Assembly (NCBI RefSeq): GCF_028682395.1
Contig: NZ_JANHLC010000008.1
Span: 212,083-276,082, forward strand
DNA length: 64,000 nt
From: Pseudomonas putida
GTDB taxonomy: Bacteria; Pseudomonadota; Gammaproteobacteria; Pseudomonadales; Pseudomonadaceae
Reading direction: 5' to 3'
Shown: in pieces, positions 32,886 through 41,423 of the stretch
Numbering within the stretch: the first letter of the stretch is position 1
How the letters are laid out: each line of letters begins with the position of its first letter
Made by a program: the position numbers and the translations under genes
The notes under the pieces: model-generated
The model's database searches: none
Seen by the model: the letters and a program-made list of their open reading frames with translations, nothing else
What the model was told of the DNA's origin: nothing

Positions 32886-35336
32886 ATGCACTTTTCAGCA
32901 CTCAATTCGCCTTATGCCCACAGCATTCTGGCGCTCGCCATTTGCCTGGCCTGTGGCAGTGCCGTTGCCGTCGAGCGCACGGGCACCCTGGCCAGCAGTG
33001 AGACGGCGCCCGTCCGGACATTCGCCATTGCCCGCCAGCCCCTGGGCGATGCCCTCGATCAATTGAGTGTGCAGAGCGGGCTGCAGATCGCCTATTCATC
33101 CAATATGGCCCAAGGCCTTGAATCCCCGGGCGTCAGCGGCCAGATGAGCACCGAACAGGCATTGACCCAACTGCTGCGGGGCACCGCGCTGAGCTTCGAG
33201 CGCAACGGCCCCAACGCCGTCATGCTCACGCTCAAGCCCGAGGAGACAGGTTCCGCAGACACCCTGGAGCTGGGTGCCACCACTGTCATCAGCAACCAGT
33301 TGGGGACCGTGACCGAGGGCACCGGCTCCTACTCGCCGGGCACCCTGGCCACGGCCACGCGCCTGGTGCTCAAGCCCCGGGAAACGCCGCAATCGATCAG
33401 CGTCGTCACCCGTCAGCACATGGATGATTTCGCGCTCGATAACGTCGACGACGTGATGCGCCACACCCCGGGGATTACCGTATCGGCCTACGACACCGAC
33501 CGGACGAACTACTACTCCCGGGGCTTCTCGATCAACAACTTCCAGTACGACGGCATCCCCTCCGCCGTCCGCAACGTGGCCTATTCGGCGGGCAACACCT
33601 TGAGCGACATGGCCATCTATGACCGTGTCGAGGTGCTCAAGGGCGCTTCCGGCCTGCTCAGCGGCGCAGGTTCGTTGGGAGGCACCATCAACCTGGTCCG
33701 CAAGAAACCCACCGCCGAAGCGCTCGGCCATATCACTGCCGCCGCAGGCACCTGGGACAACTACCGCACGGAGGTCGACCTCAGCGGGCCGCTGACCGAA
33801 ACCGGCAATGTGCGCGGGCGGGCGGTGACGGCCTATCAGGACAGCCGCTCGTACATCGACCGCTACTCCAACAAAAGCTCGGTGTTCTACGGCATCCTCG
33901 AATTCGACCTGTCGCCCGATACCTTGCTGACCGTGGGCGCCGACTATCAGGACAACAAGCCCAAGGGCTCCACCTGGTCCGGCAGTTTCCCGTTGTTCAA
34001 CTCGGCGGGCGAACTCAACAGCGCCAAGCGCTCATTCAGCAACGCCACCGACTGGAGCAGTTGGCAGCAGTACACCCGGACCCTGTTCGCCACCCTGGAG
34101 CAGGAGCTCGGCGATGGCTGGGTGACCAAGCTGCAACTCGACCACAAGCTCAATGGCTACGATGCCCAGATGGGGGCTATCCAGTTCTATTGGCCGGCTC
34201 AGGATGGCAGCGCCGAAATCAACGCCCAGCGCTACAAGGGCGAAACCACCAGCGACTCGGCCGACCTCTATATCAGCGGGCCATTCGACTTCCTGGGCCG
34301 CGAGCATGAGTTGGTGGTCGGCGGTTCGATCAGCACCGCACACTGGAAGGGCAAGGGCTACTGGGACGAAACCTTCCCGGTGCCCAACCTTGTCGACTAC
34401 TTCAACTGGCACGGCAACCTGCCCAAGCCGGACTGGGGCATGGCCTCGCAAGTCACCGACGACACCATCCGCCAGACCGGCATGTACCTGACCACCCGCC
34501 TGAACATCACCGATGATCTGAACATCATTCTGGGCGGTCGCGTGGTGGACTACACGCTGACCGGCACCACCGATACCTACCGCGAAACCGGACGTTTTAT
34601 TCCCTACGCCGGCGCCCTCTATGACCTGACCGAGAACCTGACGGCCTATGTCAGCTACACCGACGTGTTCATGCCCCAGGAAAGCTACAACCTGGATCGC
34701 GACAGTAAGCTGATCGACCCCGACGAAGGCGAAAACTATGAGGTGGGCCTCAAGGGCGAGTATTTCGACGGCCGCCTGAATGCCAGCCTGGCGTACTTTG
34801 AGGTCAAGGAAAGCAACCGCTCCCTCCCCGACGACGCCTACAACAACCAGACACCCCGACCTGACAACTTCGCCTTCAAGGGCACCAACGCGAGAACCAA
34901 GGGCTATGAATTCGAGGTGTCCGGCGAGCTGAGCCCTGGCTGGCAGTTGCAGGGCGGCTATACCCACAAAGTGGTGCGCGACGACACCGGCAAAAAGATC
35001 TCGACCTTCGAGCCCGAGGATCAGGTCAGCGTGTTTACCATCTACAAACTCAAGGGCGACCTGGACAAGGTCTCCATCGGCGGCGGTGTACGCTGGCAGA
35101 ACACGGTCTGGCAGAACATCTACAACAGCCGCAAGGACGCCTACGAAGACTTTTCACAGGAGTCCTACTGGGTGGTGGACTTGATGACCCGCTACCAGTT
35201 CACCGAAAACCTGTCGACCACGCTGAACGTCAACAACATCTTCGACAAGTCCTACTACACCAATGTCGGGTTCTACAATTCCGCGATCTACGGCACCCCA
35301 AGACACTTGATGGTGACCACGCGCTGGGACTTCTGA
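32886..35336 (+). CDS. TonB-dependent ferric-siderophore receptor with STN signalling domain (second system)
   Basis: An 816-residue receptor, exactly as long as the first one in the window and clearly its paralogue (shared LGATT, TEGTGSY, RETPQS blocks). Signal peptide (LALAICLACGSAVAV), STN domain (FAIARQPLGDALDQLSVQSGLQIAYSSNM), plug (ETPQSISVVTRQHMDDFALDNVDDVMRHTPGITVS) and barrel ending NNIFDKSYYTN...PRHLMVTTRWDF are visible. ATG 32886 gives a proper signal peptide and has a GGGG Shine-Dalgarno; the longer frame from 32808 does not. A weak Fur-like AT-rich sequence lies near 32855-32876. The siderophore is unknown. Confidence 0.93.
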   Translation: MHFSALNSPYAHSILALAICLACGSAVAVERTGTLASSETAPVRTFAIARQPLGDALDQLSVQSGLQIAYSSNMAQGLESPGVSGQMSTEQALTQLLRGTALSFERNGPNAVMLTLKPEETGSADTLELGATTVISNQLGTVTEGTGSYSPGTLATATRLVLKPRETPQSISVVTRQHMDDFALDNVDDVMRHTPGITVSAYDTDRTNYYSRGFSINNFQYDGIPSAVRNVAYSAGNTLSDMAIYDRVEVLKGASGLLSGAGSLGGTINLVRKKPTAEALGHITAAAGTWDNYRTEVDLSGPLTETGNVRGRAVTAYQDSRSYIDRYSNKSSVFYGILEFDLSPDTLLTVGADYQDNKPKGSTWSGSFPLFNSAGELNSAKRSFSNATDWSSWQQYTRTLFATLEQELGDGWVTKLQLDHKLNGYDAQMGAIQFYWPAQDGSAEINAQRYKGETTSDSADLYISGPFDFLGREHELVVGGSISTAHWKGKGYWDETFPVPNLVDYFNWHGNLPKPDWGMASQVTDDTIRQTGMYLTTRLNITDDLNIILGGRVVDYTLTGTTDTYRETGRFIPYAGALYDLTENLTAYVSYTDVFMPQESYNLDRDSKLIDPDEGENYEVGLKGEYFDGRLNASLAYFEVKESNRSLPDDAYNNQTPRPDNFAFKGTNARTKGYEFEVSGELSPGWQLQGGYTHKVVRDDTGKKISTFEPEDQVSVFTIYKLKGDLDKVSIGGGVRWQNTVWQNIYNSRKDAYEDFSQESYWVVDLMTRYQFTENLSTTLNVNNIFDKSYYTNVGFYNSAIYGTPRHLMVTTRWDF

Positions 35337-35367
35337 GACACGCCCCCCTGCCCCGCCGATGGTCGCA

Positions 35368-35402
35368 CGCTCCCCGGGAAAGCCCGGCTTTCACAGGGAG
35401 CG
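35368..35402 (+). terminator. Stem-loop after the second receptor gene
   Basis: CGCTCCC (35368-35374) pairs with GGGAGCG (35396-35402), enclosing a second CCGGG-AAAG-CCCGG hairpin. It is a likely terminator or shared barrier between the convergent genes, without a T-tract. Confidence 0.5.
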
Positions 35403-35415
35403 CTGCGGTGTCGGC

Positions 35416-35934
35416 CTACTTAACCTTGCGGCTCAGGTCATCCAGGCTGCGCTTGAGGTTCTGCAGTTCGCGGTCCTGATCGCTGACCGTACGCTTGAGG
35501 CTCGACAGCTCGCTGGAACTTGAACTGGAACCGCTGCTGCGCTTGAGCTCCTCAACCTGTTTGCGCAGGTTGCCAATCTCGCCCTGCTGGTCCTTGACCG
35601 TGCGCTTGAGGTCGGACAGCTCGCCGCTGCTCACACTCGAACTGGTGTTGCGTTTGAGGTCCGCGAGCTGGCGTGCCTGCTCATCCTTGCTGCGTTGCAG
35701 GCCATCGAGCGTTGCCTGCATTTTCTTCAGGTCATCCACGTCGAAACCACTGCTGCGCAGCGTATATCGGCCACCGGGTTCGAGGTGGGTCACCGCCACA
35801 TTGTCATAGGAGCTGGCGCTCATGTTGCTGACCTCAATATCGGCCAGCGCCGATCCACAGACCAACATCGTGCCCAGCATCAACGCAGGCAGGCAAGGCA
35901 TGGAAACGACACGGGAGCGGTTACGGCTGGACAT
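35416..35934 (-). CDS. Periplasmic coiled-coil protein of unknown function with internal repeats
   Basis: A 172-residue protein with signal peptide (PCLPALMLGTMLVCGSALA), a short N-terminal domain (DIEVSNMSASSYDNVAVTHLEPGGRYTLRSSGFDVDDL) and then a long heptad coiled coil. The coil contains near-repeats of the form S-S-E-L-S-x-L-K-R-T-V-x-D-Q-x-x-E, separated by serine-rich linkers such as GSSSSSSELS. I do not recognise the family; a trimeric or dimeric periplasmic spacer is plausible. The start MSSRNRS was chosen over 35967 because it leads directly into the signal peptide. Confidence 0.75.
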   Translation of the reverse strand: MSSRNRSRVVSMPCLPALMLGTMLVCGSALADIEVSNMSASSYDNVAVTHLEPGGRYTLRSSGFDVDDLKKMQATLDGLQRSKDEQARQLADLKRNTSSSVSSGELSDLKRTVKDQQGEIGNLRKQVEELKRSSGSSSSSSELSSLKRTVSDQDRELQNLKRSLDDLSRKVK

Positions 35935-36067
35935 CACTTGAATTCCTTGTGCGCGCCAGGATGGCACATCGCTATGACTTGGCTTTAGACACTTTGTTCC
36001 CGGGGTCCTTGCACGCAGGACCGGGGAGAGGGAGCGCGCCCGTGCCGATTCGACGGCCGGGCCAAAA

Positions 36068-36100
36068 CAAAAAGCCCCGGCTCAGGCAAACCGGGGCTTT
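36068..36100 (-). terminator. Terminator of the sulfatase gene
   Basis: AAAGCCCCGG (36071-36080) and CCGGGGCTTT (36091-36100) form a perfect 10-bp stem; on the minus strand it is followed by a T-rich stretch (TTTTTGTTTT). It lies 30 bp after the sulfatase stop. Confidence 0.92.
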
Positions 36101-36129
36101 CGAAGGTGCCAGCCAGCCTGCTCAGCGGC

Positions 36130-37809
36130 CTACTTGAAGCAGTACTCGTAGAGGCACGTCTGGAAGCCGTACTTCAATTCGAACTCGCCTTCCAGCACGT
36201 TGTTCTCCTTGACGTACTGCTCCCACGCCACCTGCATTTCCTGGAGCTTGGCCGGCTCGCGGTGGGCCAGGTTGCGGCTTTCAGTCGGGTCGTCCTTGAG
36301 GTTGAACAGACGCCAGGCGGAATCACCGTAGGGTTGATTCACCCAACTGATTTTCCAGTCGCCCTTGCGCAACGCCTTGCGCCCGAACAGCTCCCAGCCG
36401 ATCTGGCGCTCCCCCATGGCCTGCCCTTCCAGCAGGGGCAGCATGCTTTTGCCCGCGATGGTCTGAACCGGCCGGCCCTGGAAAGTCTTGCCCAGGGGCG
36501 GTACAGCGGCCAGGTCGAGCAGCGTCGGCATCAGGTCCATTACATGGACCACATCGTCGCGCCGGGTGCCTTGCAGATGAGCCTCTTTGAGCATCCTGGC
36601 GCTGATGATGGCCGGCGCACGGATCCCGCCTTCGGTGACAAAGCCCTTGAACAGCGGATAGGGCGTCGAGCTGACCTGGGCCCATTGCGCGCCATAGTCG
36701 GCATACGAACCTTTGTGGCCGAGGTTTTTCAGGCTGTTGTCAAAGTCGCGGGCGAGCCATGCCTTGTTGCCCGGCAAGTCCACCGGGCTGTTGCCATCGG
36801 CACCGTTGTCGGAGATGAAAACGATAAAGGTGTTGTCCAGCTTGCCCTGGTCTTCCAGGTACTTGAGCAGGCGCCCGATATGGAAGTCCATGTTGGACAC
36901 CATTGCCGCGTAGATTTCCATATTGCGCGCTTCGCGCTCGCGCTGTTGCGGGCTCAACTGCTCCCAGCGCGGAAGTCCTTTGGCCATGGGCGTGTTCGCT
37001 TGCGTATCGGCACTGACGATGCCGAGCGCCTTCTGGCGTTCCAGGCGTGCCGCGCGGATCTGCTCGTAGCCGCCGTCGTAGCGCCCCTTGTACTTGTCCA
37101 GCCACTCATCCGGCGCATGCAGCGGCCAGTGGGGCGCGGTATAGGAAAGCATGGCCATAAAGGGCTTATCGCTACCCTTGTCGGCTTCCAGGTAACTGAT
37201 CAGGCGATCAGTATAGAACTCGCTCGAATAGAACCCCTTGGGCACCTCGACCTGCTTGCCGTCTTCACGGTAGATGGCCTTGGGGTCAGCCGCGATAATA
37301 GCGTGCTGGTCATCGAAGTGACTGGCCCCACCCTGGACCAGAATAAACGAACGCTCGAAGCCCCGGGCCTTCGGGCTGGTCTCCTCGGTCCGGCCCAGGT
37401 GCCACTTGCCTGTGGTGTAGGTGTGGTAGCCCGCCTCCTTGAGTACCTGGGCCACCGTCACCATGCGGTCGTTGAGAAAGCCTTCATAACCTGGCTGGCC
37501 CTGTTGGAACGGTTGCAGCAGCTCACCCATATTGCCCAATCCCGCGACATGGCTATCGGCCCCCGAGAGCAGCATCGCCCGTGTCGGCGAGCACACCGGC
37601 GCGGTGTGGAAGTTAGTCAACTGCATGCCCTGAGTGGCCAGGGAATCGATATTCGGCGTATCGATCTCGCCGCCATAGCTGCCCAGGTCGCTGTAGCCCA
37701 GGTCGTCGGCAACGATAATCAGAAAGTTGGGACGCTCGTCCGCGGCCATGGCCCCATGGCAGACAGAACCGAGCAGTAGGCTCAGCCAGAGCTTCTTTAT
37801 CCAGGTCAT
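36130..37809 (-). CDS. Secreted type I sulfatase (arylsulfatase family)
   Basis: A 559-residue sulfatase with a signal peptide (MTWIKKLWLSLLLGSVCHGAMA). The maturation motif CSPTRAMLLSG at residue 73 is the C-x-P-x-R signature whose cysteine is converted to formylglycine; metal ligands are in IIVADDLGYSDLG and FISDNGADGNSP, and GKWHLG and PHWPLHAP are further active-site segments. It hydrolyses sulphate esters, the substrate being unknown, probably in the periplasm, for sulphur supply. The start ATG 37809 has the Shine-Dalgarno GAGGTG; the frame upstream (to 38124) would overlap the divergent cytochrome gene. The C-terminal cysteines (CLYEYCFK) may form a disulphide. Confidence 0.92.
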   Translation of the reverse strand: MTWIKKLWLSLLLGSVCHGAMAADERPNFLIIVADDLGYSDLGSYGGEIDTPNIDSLATQGMQLTNFHTAPVCSPTRAMLLSGADSHVAGLGNMGELLQPFQQGQPGYEGFLNDRMVTVAQVLKEAGYHTYTTGKWHLGRTEETSPKARGFERSFILVQGGASHFDDQHAIIAADPKAIYREDGKQVEVPKGFYSSEFYTDRLISYLEADKGSDKPFMAMLSYTAPHWPLHAPDEWLDKYKGRYDGGYEQIRAARLERQKALGIVSADTQANTPMAKGLPRWEQLSPQQREREARNMEIYAAMVSNMDFHIGRLLKYLEDQGKLDNTFIVFISDNGADGNSPVDLPGNKAWLARDFDNSLKNLGHKGSYADYGAQWAQVSSTPYPLFKGFVTEGGIRAPAIISARMLKEAHLQGTRRDDVVHVMDLMPTLLDLAAVPPLGKTFQGRPVQTIAGKSMLPLLEGQAMGERQIGWELFGRKALRKGDWKISWVNQPYGDSAWRLFNLKDDPTESRNLAHREPAKLQEMQVAWEQYVKENNVLEGEFELKYGFQTCLYEYCFK

Positions 37810-37945
37810 CGTGTGGCACCTCTTCGTTATTTTTATGGGTCGAGGTACCAGTATGTGGAGCCTGCCGCCGACGCCGATAACGCGAGAGCGCAAGTGCTTA
37901 TCCATGCGCGCCATTCTTTTTCCCGAGCTCTGGGGAGGCGCTCGA

Positions 37946-37985
37946 ACCCCCGTCATCATGGGGGTCCCCGGGTACCCAGGTACCC
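37946..37985. promoter_or_regulatory. Palindromes between divergent sulfatase and multiheme cytochrome genes
   Basis: ACCCCC-8-GGGGGT (37946-37965) and GGGTACC-2-GGTACCC (37970-37985) lie side by side in the 204-bp divergent promoter region. They are candidate operators or mRNA hairpins near the cytochrome start. Confidence 0.4.
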
Positions 37986-38013
37986 GCCAACAACCTTGGC
38001 GAGGTGCGCGTCG

Positions 38014-40320
38014 ATGTCTCAGTCCTGCCCGTGGTCCTGGCCGTCCCCGTTCTGGCGAGCGCTGCTCATGCTCGGCATGTGGCTGCCCGGACTCGTGTTC
38101 GCGAGCGCCCAGGCACCGATGCAAAAAACCAGCGAGGGCTATGTCGATTCAGGCCAGTGCCAGGCTTGTCACAGGCGCCAGGCCGAGCAGTGGACGCAGT
38201 CCCATCACAGTTGGTCGATGCGGCTACCCGAGGCGCAGAACGTACTCGGCAATTTCGCCAACCAGACCTTTAGCGACGACGCTGGCGTCGAGGTGAGGTT
38301 CACTCGCCGTGGCGAGCGCTTCTTTATCAATGCCCAGGACGAACAGGGCCAGCGTCGGGACTTTCCAGTGGCCTATACCTTTGGCGTATTCCCGCTCCAG
38401 CAATACCTGATCGAGCGCCCGGGTGGCCGCCTGCAATCGCTGACCGTGGCCTGGGACAGCCGGGCCAGGGAAGACGGTGGCCAGCGCTGGTTTTCCCTAT
38501 ACCCCGGCCAGCGCTTCACCCCGGACGACGCGCTGCACTGGACCGGCCGTTCGCAGAACTGGAATGGTATGTGCGCGCAGTGCCACTCCACGGATTTGCA
38601 AAAGGCCTACGACGAGCAGCAGGACAGCTTTGCCACCACCTGGAGCGAGTTGGCCGTCGGCTGCCAGTCCTGCCACGGTCCCGGCGCCGCGCACCTGGCA
38701 TGGGCCACACAGCCCAAGGCACGGCAAGCGCACGCCCGTACCGCCGCCGAGCGTGGCCTGGCGGTGAGTTTCAGCCCCCGGGTCAAGGGCTACGAGGTCG
38801 AACAATGTGCCCGTTGCCATGCCCAGCAGGAAAGCCTGGGCGGCGGCCCCCGGCCAGGTATGCCCTTGCTCGATAGTGCGCACCCGACCTTATTGTCTGC
38901 GGGGGCCTATTTCGCCGACGGCCAGCAGCAAGGCGAAGTGTTCGAGTACGGCTCCTTTGTGCAAAGCCGGATGTACGCAGCTGGCGTAACCTGCAGTGAT
39001 TGTCACAACCCGCACAGCGGCAAACTGTATGCGCAAGGCAATACCTTGTGCACCGCCTGCCACAACCCCCAGGGCAACCCACGCTTTGCCACGCTGGAAA
39101 AAAAGCGCTACGACAGCCCGGCCCACCATTTCCACCCGGCAGGCAGCCCGGGCGCACAGTGCACCAACTGCCACGCACCGAGCCGTAACTACATGCTGAT
39201 CGACGCGCGCCGGGACCATAGTTTCCGTCTGCCACGGCCCGATCTGTCCGCCAGCACCGGTGCTCCGGATGCCTGCACCGGTTGTCATACCGACCGCACC
39301 GCGCAGTGGGCCAGCGAGCAGATCAGCCAGCGTTTCGGGCCCGAGCGGCCGGCGCACTACGGTCCAATCCTACAGCAGGCCCGCGCGCACGATCCCGAAG
39401 CGCTGGCCCTGACCACACAACTGATTACCGATACCACCCGCCCGGCCATCATCCGCGCCACAGCCATCGAGGCATTGGCCGAATATGGCGCGCCCGCCAT
39501 TGAGGGCTTGAGCCAGGCCCTGGCCGATCCCCAGGCCCTGATACGCAGCAGCGCCGTGCGGGCCATGGCCGGCTGGTCGGCCGAGCAACGTTTGCAACGG
39601 CTACCTGCACTGCTCACGGACCCGGTCCTGGCCGTGCGTGACCAGGTCGCCCGTGGCCTGGCAGATGTACAGGCGCAGCTGCCCGTCGAACAGCGTCAAC
39701 GCCTGCAAGCCCTGCTTGACGATCACCGCGCACGCTTGCGTGCCAACGCCGACCTGCCGGGTATTCGCTTCAACCTGGCCAGCCTGCTGGAACGCCAGGG
39801 GCAACACGAGCAAGCCATTGCCCAGTACCGCCAAGTGCTACGCCAGGATCTCGACTTCACCCCTGCACGGATCGCGCTAGCGCGCTTGCTGCTCAATCAC
39901 GGGCAACCGGATGCCGCCCTGGACGTGCTGGACACCGGCGCCCGTCGTGGCGCGCAGTCGGGTGGTTTCAGCGACCTGGCCTACGCGCTCGGCTTGCTGC
40001 AAGCCGAGCGCAAGCAGCCGCAACAAGCCGTGCACTGGCTGGAGAAGGCCCGCGCCGGGCAACCGCGCAACCCCCGGCTGTATTACAACCTGGCATTGCT
40101 CTACAGTCAGCTCAAGCAACCCGAACAGGCCCGGCGGGTGGTGCTGTCGGGCCTTGAACAGGCGCCACGGGATATCGATCTGTCCTATGTGGCCGCCTAC
40201 CTGAGTGTTCGATCCGGCCAACTGGACCTGGCCCGGGGCTACCTTGAACAGGTGCTCGCGCAACAACCCGAACATGCCGAGGCACAGCGCCTGCTGGCCT
40301 ACGTGCAAAAACACGGTTAA
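38014..40320 (+). CDS. Octaheme c-type cytochrome with HEAT and TPR repeats
   Basis: A 768-residue protein with a signal peptide (LLMLGMWLPGLVFASAQA) and eight CxxCH haem-binding motifs at about residues 49, 187, 217, 265, 327, 346, 383 and 421, in a cytochrome c554-like domain. Residues about 430-590 are HEAT-like helical repeats (ATAIEALAEYGAPAIEGLSQAL), and residues 620-768 are tetratricopeptide repeats. It should be exported, haem-loaded by the cytochrome c maturation system and act in periplasmic electron transfer or redox catalysis; the reaction is unknown. The start at ATG 38014 has the Shine-Dalgarno GAGGTG; the extension to 37813 is rejected because it would destroy the signal peptide. 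It is divergent from a sulfatase. Confidence 0.9.
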   Translation: MSQSCPWSWPSPFWRALLMLGMWLPGLVFASAQAPMQKTSEGYVDSGQCQACHRRQAEQWTQSHHSWSMRLPEAQNVLGNFANQTFSDDAGVEVRFTRRGERFFINAQDEQGQRRDFPVAYTFGVFPLQQYLIERPGGRLQSLTVAWDSRAREDGGQRWFSLYPGQRFTPDDALHWTGRSQNWNGMCAQCHSTDLQKAYDEQQDSFATTWSELAVGCQSCHGPGAAHLAWATQPKARQAHARTAAERGLAVSFSPRVKGYEVEQCARCHAQQESLGGGPRPGMPLLDSAHPTLLSAGAYFADGQQQGEVFEYGSFVQSRMYAAGVTCSDCHNPHSGKLYAQGNTLCTACHNPQGNPRFATLEKKRYDSPAHHFHPAGSPGAQCTNCHAPSRNYMLIDARRDHSFRLPRPDLSASTGAPDACTGCHTDRTAQWASEQISQRFGPERPAHYGPILQQARAHDPEALALTTQLITDTTRPAIIRATAIEALAEYGAPAIEGLSQALADPQALIRSSAVRAMAGWSAEQRLQRLPALLTDPVLAVRDQVARGLADVQAQLPVEQRQRLQALLDDHRARLRANADLPGIRFNLASLLERQGQHEQAIAQYRQVLRQDLDFTPARIALARLLLNHGQPDAALDVLDTGARRGAQSGGFSDLAYALGLLQAERKQPQQAVHWLEKARAGQPRNPRLYYNLALLYSQLKQPEQARRVVLSGLEQAPRDIDLSYVAAYLSVRSGQLDLARGYLEQVLAQQPEHAEAQRLLAYVQKHG

Positions 40321-40391
40321 TCGTCATCCGCCACCTACCGACACACGGCTATGCCGGCCAGGCCGGCTCAATAATAAGAAAGGTCGCTGTC

Positions 40392-41420
40392 ATGAACACA
40401 ACTGCTACGTCCCAATGGCCCGCCCGCTCCCTTGCGCTGGATCGAGGCGAAGAACGGCCACCGCTCGCCGGATTGCCCTTTGCAGCCAGCCCGTTACTGC
40501 GAACCCACTGCGCCGAACAGGCCCAGGCGTACCTGAACCAACAGATCGAAGAACGACGGATTCACCTCAAGAGCCAGGCGCCCCTGGAGATCAATTTCAC
40601 CCTCCAGGCCCTGCCACAATTGAAGCTGTTCGGCGCCAGTTGGGGCCGTGAAGTGCGGGTGAGTTCCAGCCCGCTCCACTCCTGGCACGCGATCCTGCCT
40701 CTGCAAGGGGCGATTTCCAGCCCTGGGCAAGGGCTGCAGGCCGTGCCCGGCCAGCTCCTGGTCTTCACTCCGGGGCATGAGGTGGATGTGGTCTGGCACG
40801 AGAGCACCCAGGCGGTGGTGGTCGCCCTGGATACCGCCCTGCTGCGCCAGCATCTGGAGCGTCATCACCAGAACCAGGTGCCTCGTCTGCCGCCACAGGC
40901 CCTCTTGATCGAACAGTGTCACCCAGCGCTGCTGACCCTGGGCAATCTGCTGAGGCTGGTCGACATGGAGGGCAGCAACCCGTCCGGACTGCTGGCTTCG
41001 CCCATCGGCCAGGCGCATATCCAGCACCTGTTCTGCGAGAACCTGCTGAGTCTGGTGCCGACGCTCGACCGCCTGCCCCAACGCTGTCTGCTGCCCGGGA
41101 CCGTCAAACGGGTTGTGGATTACATCCAGGCACACCTGCACACACCGCTGCTGATCACTGAGCTGGTCAATGTCAGCGGTGCCAGCAGGCGCAGCCTGGA
41201 GCAAGCCTTTCGCAAGAATATGGGCACCAGCCTGCAACGCTATATCCAGGGTTGCAGGCTGCAAGCCATCCGCGAAATCCTCCAGCAGCACCAACCCGCC
41301 GAGTTGCAGATCAGCGAGTTGGCGCTCCAATGGGGGTTTGCCCAGCCCAGCCATTTCACCTCGGCCTACAAGCAGGCCTTCAACGAACTTCCCTCACAAA
41401 CCCTGGCCCGGCCGCGCTGA
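40392..41420 (+). CDS. AraC-family transcriptional regulator
   Basis: A 342-residue regulator with an N-terminal cupin-like sensing domain (FTLQALPQLKLFGASWGREVRVSSSP...GQLLVFTPGHEVDVVW) and a C-terminal AraC DNA-binding domain (LITELVNVSGASRRSLEQAFRKNMGTSLQRYIQGCRL and ISELALQWGFAQPSHFTSAYKQAFNELPSQ). Its start has the Shine-Dalgarno AAAGG. It lies 71 bp after the cytochrome gene and converges with the OprD porin gene, ending 3 bp from it. It may control the porin or the sulfatase/cytochrome pair. Confidence 0.9.
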   Translation: MNTTATSQWPARSLALDRGEERPPLAGLPFAASPLLRTHCAEQAQAYLNQQIEERRIHLKSQAPLEINFTLQALPQLKLFGASWGREVRVSSSPLHSWHAILPLQGAISSPGQGLQAVPGQLLVFTPGHEVDVVWHESTQAVVVALDTALLRQHLERHHQNQVPRLPPQALLIEQCHPALLTLGNLLRLVDMEGSNPSGLLASPIGQAHIQHLFCENLLSLVPTLDRLPQRCLLPGTVKRVVDYIQAHLHTPLLITELVNVSGASRRSLEQAFRKNMGTSLQRYIQGCRLQAIREILQQHQPAELQISELALQWGFAQPSHFTSAYKQAFNELPSQTLARPR

Positions 41421-41423
41421 GCC

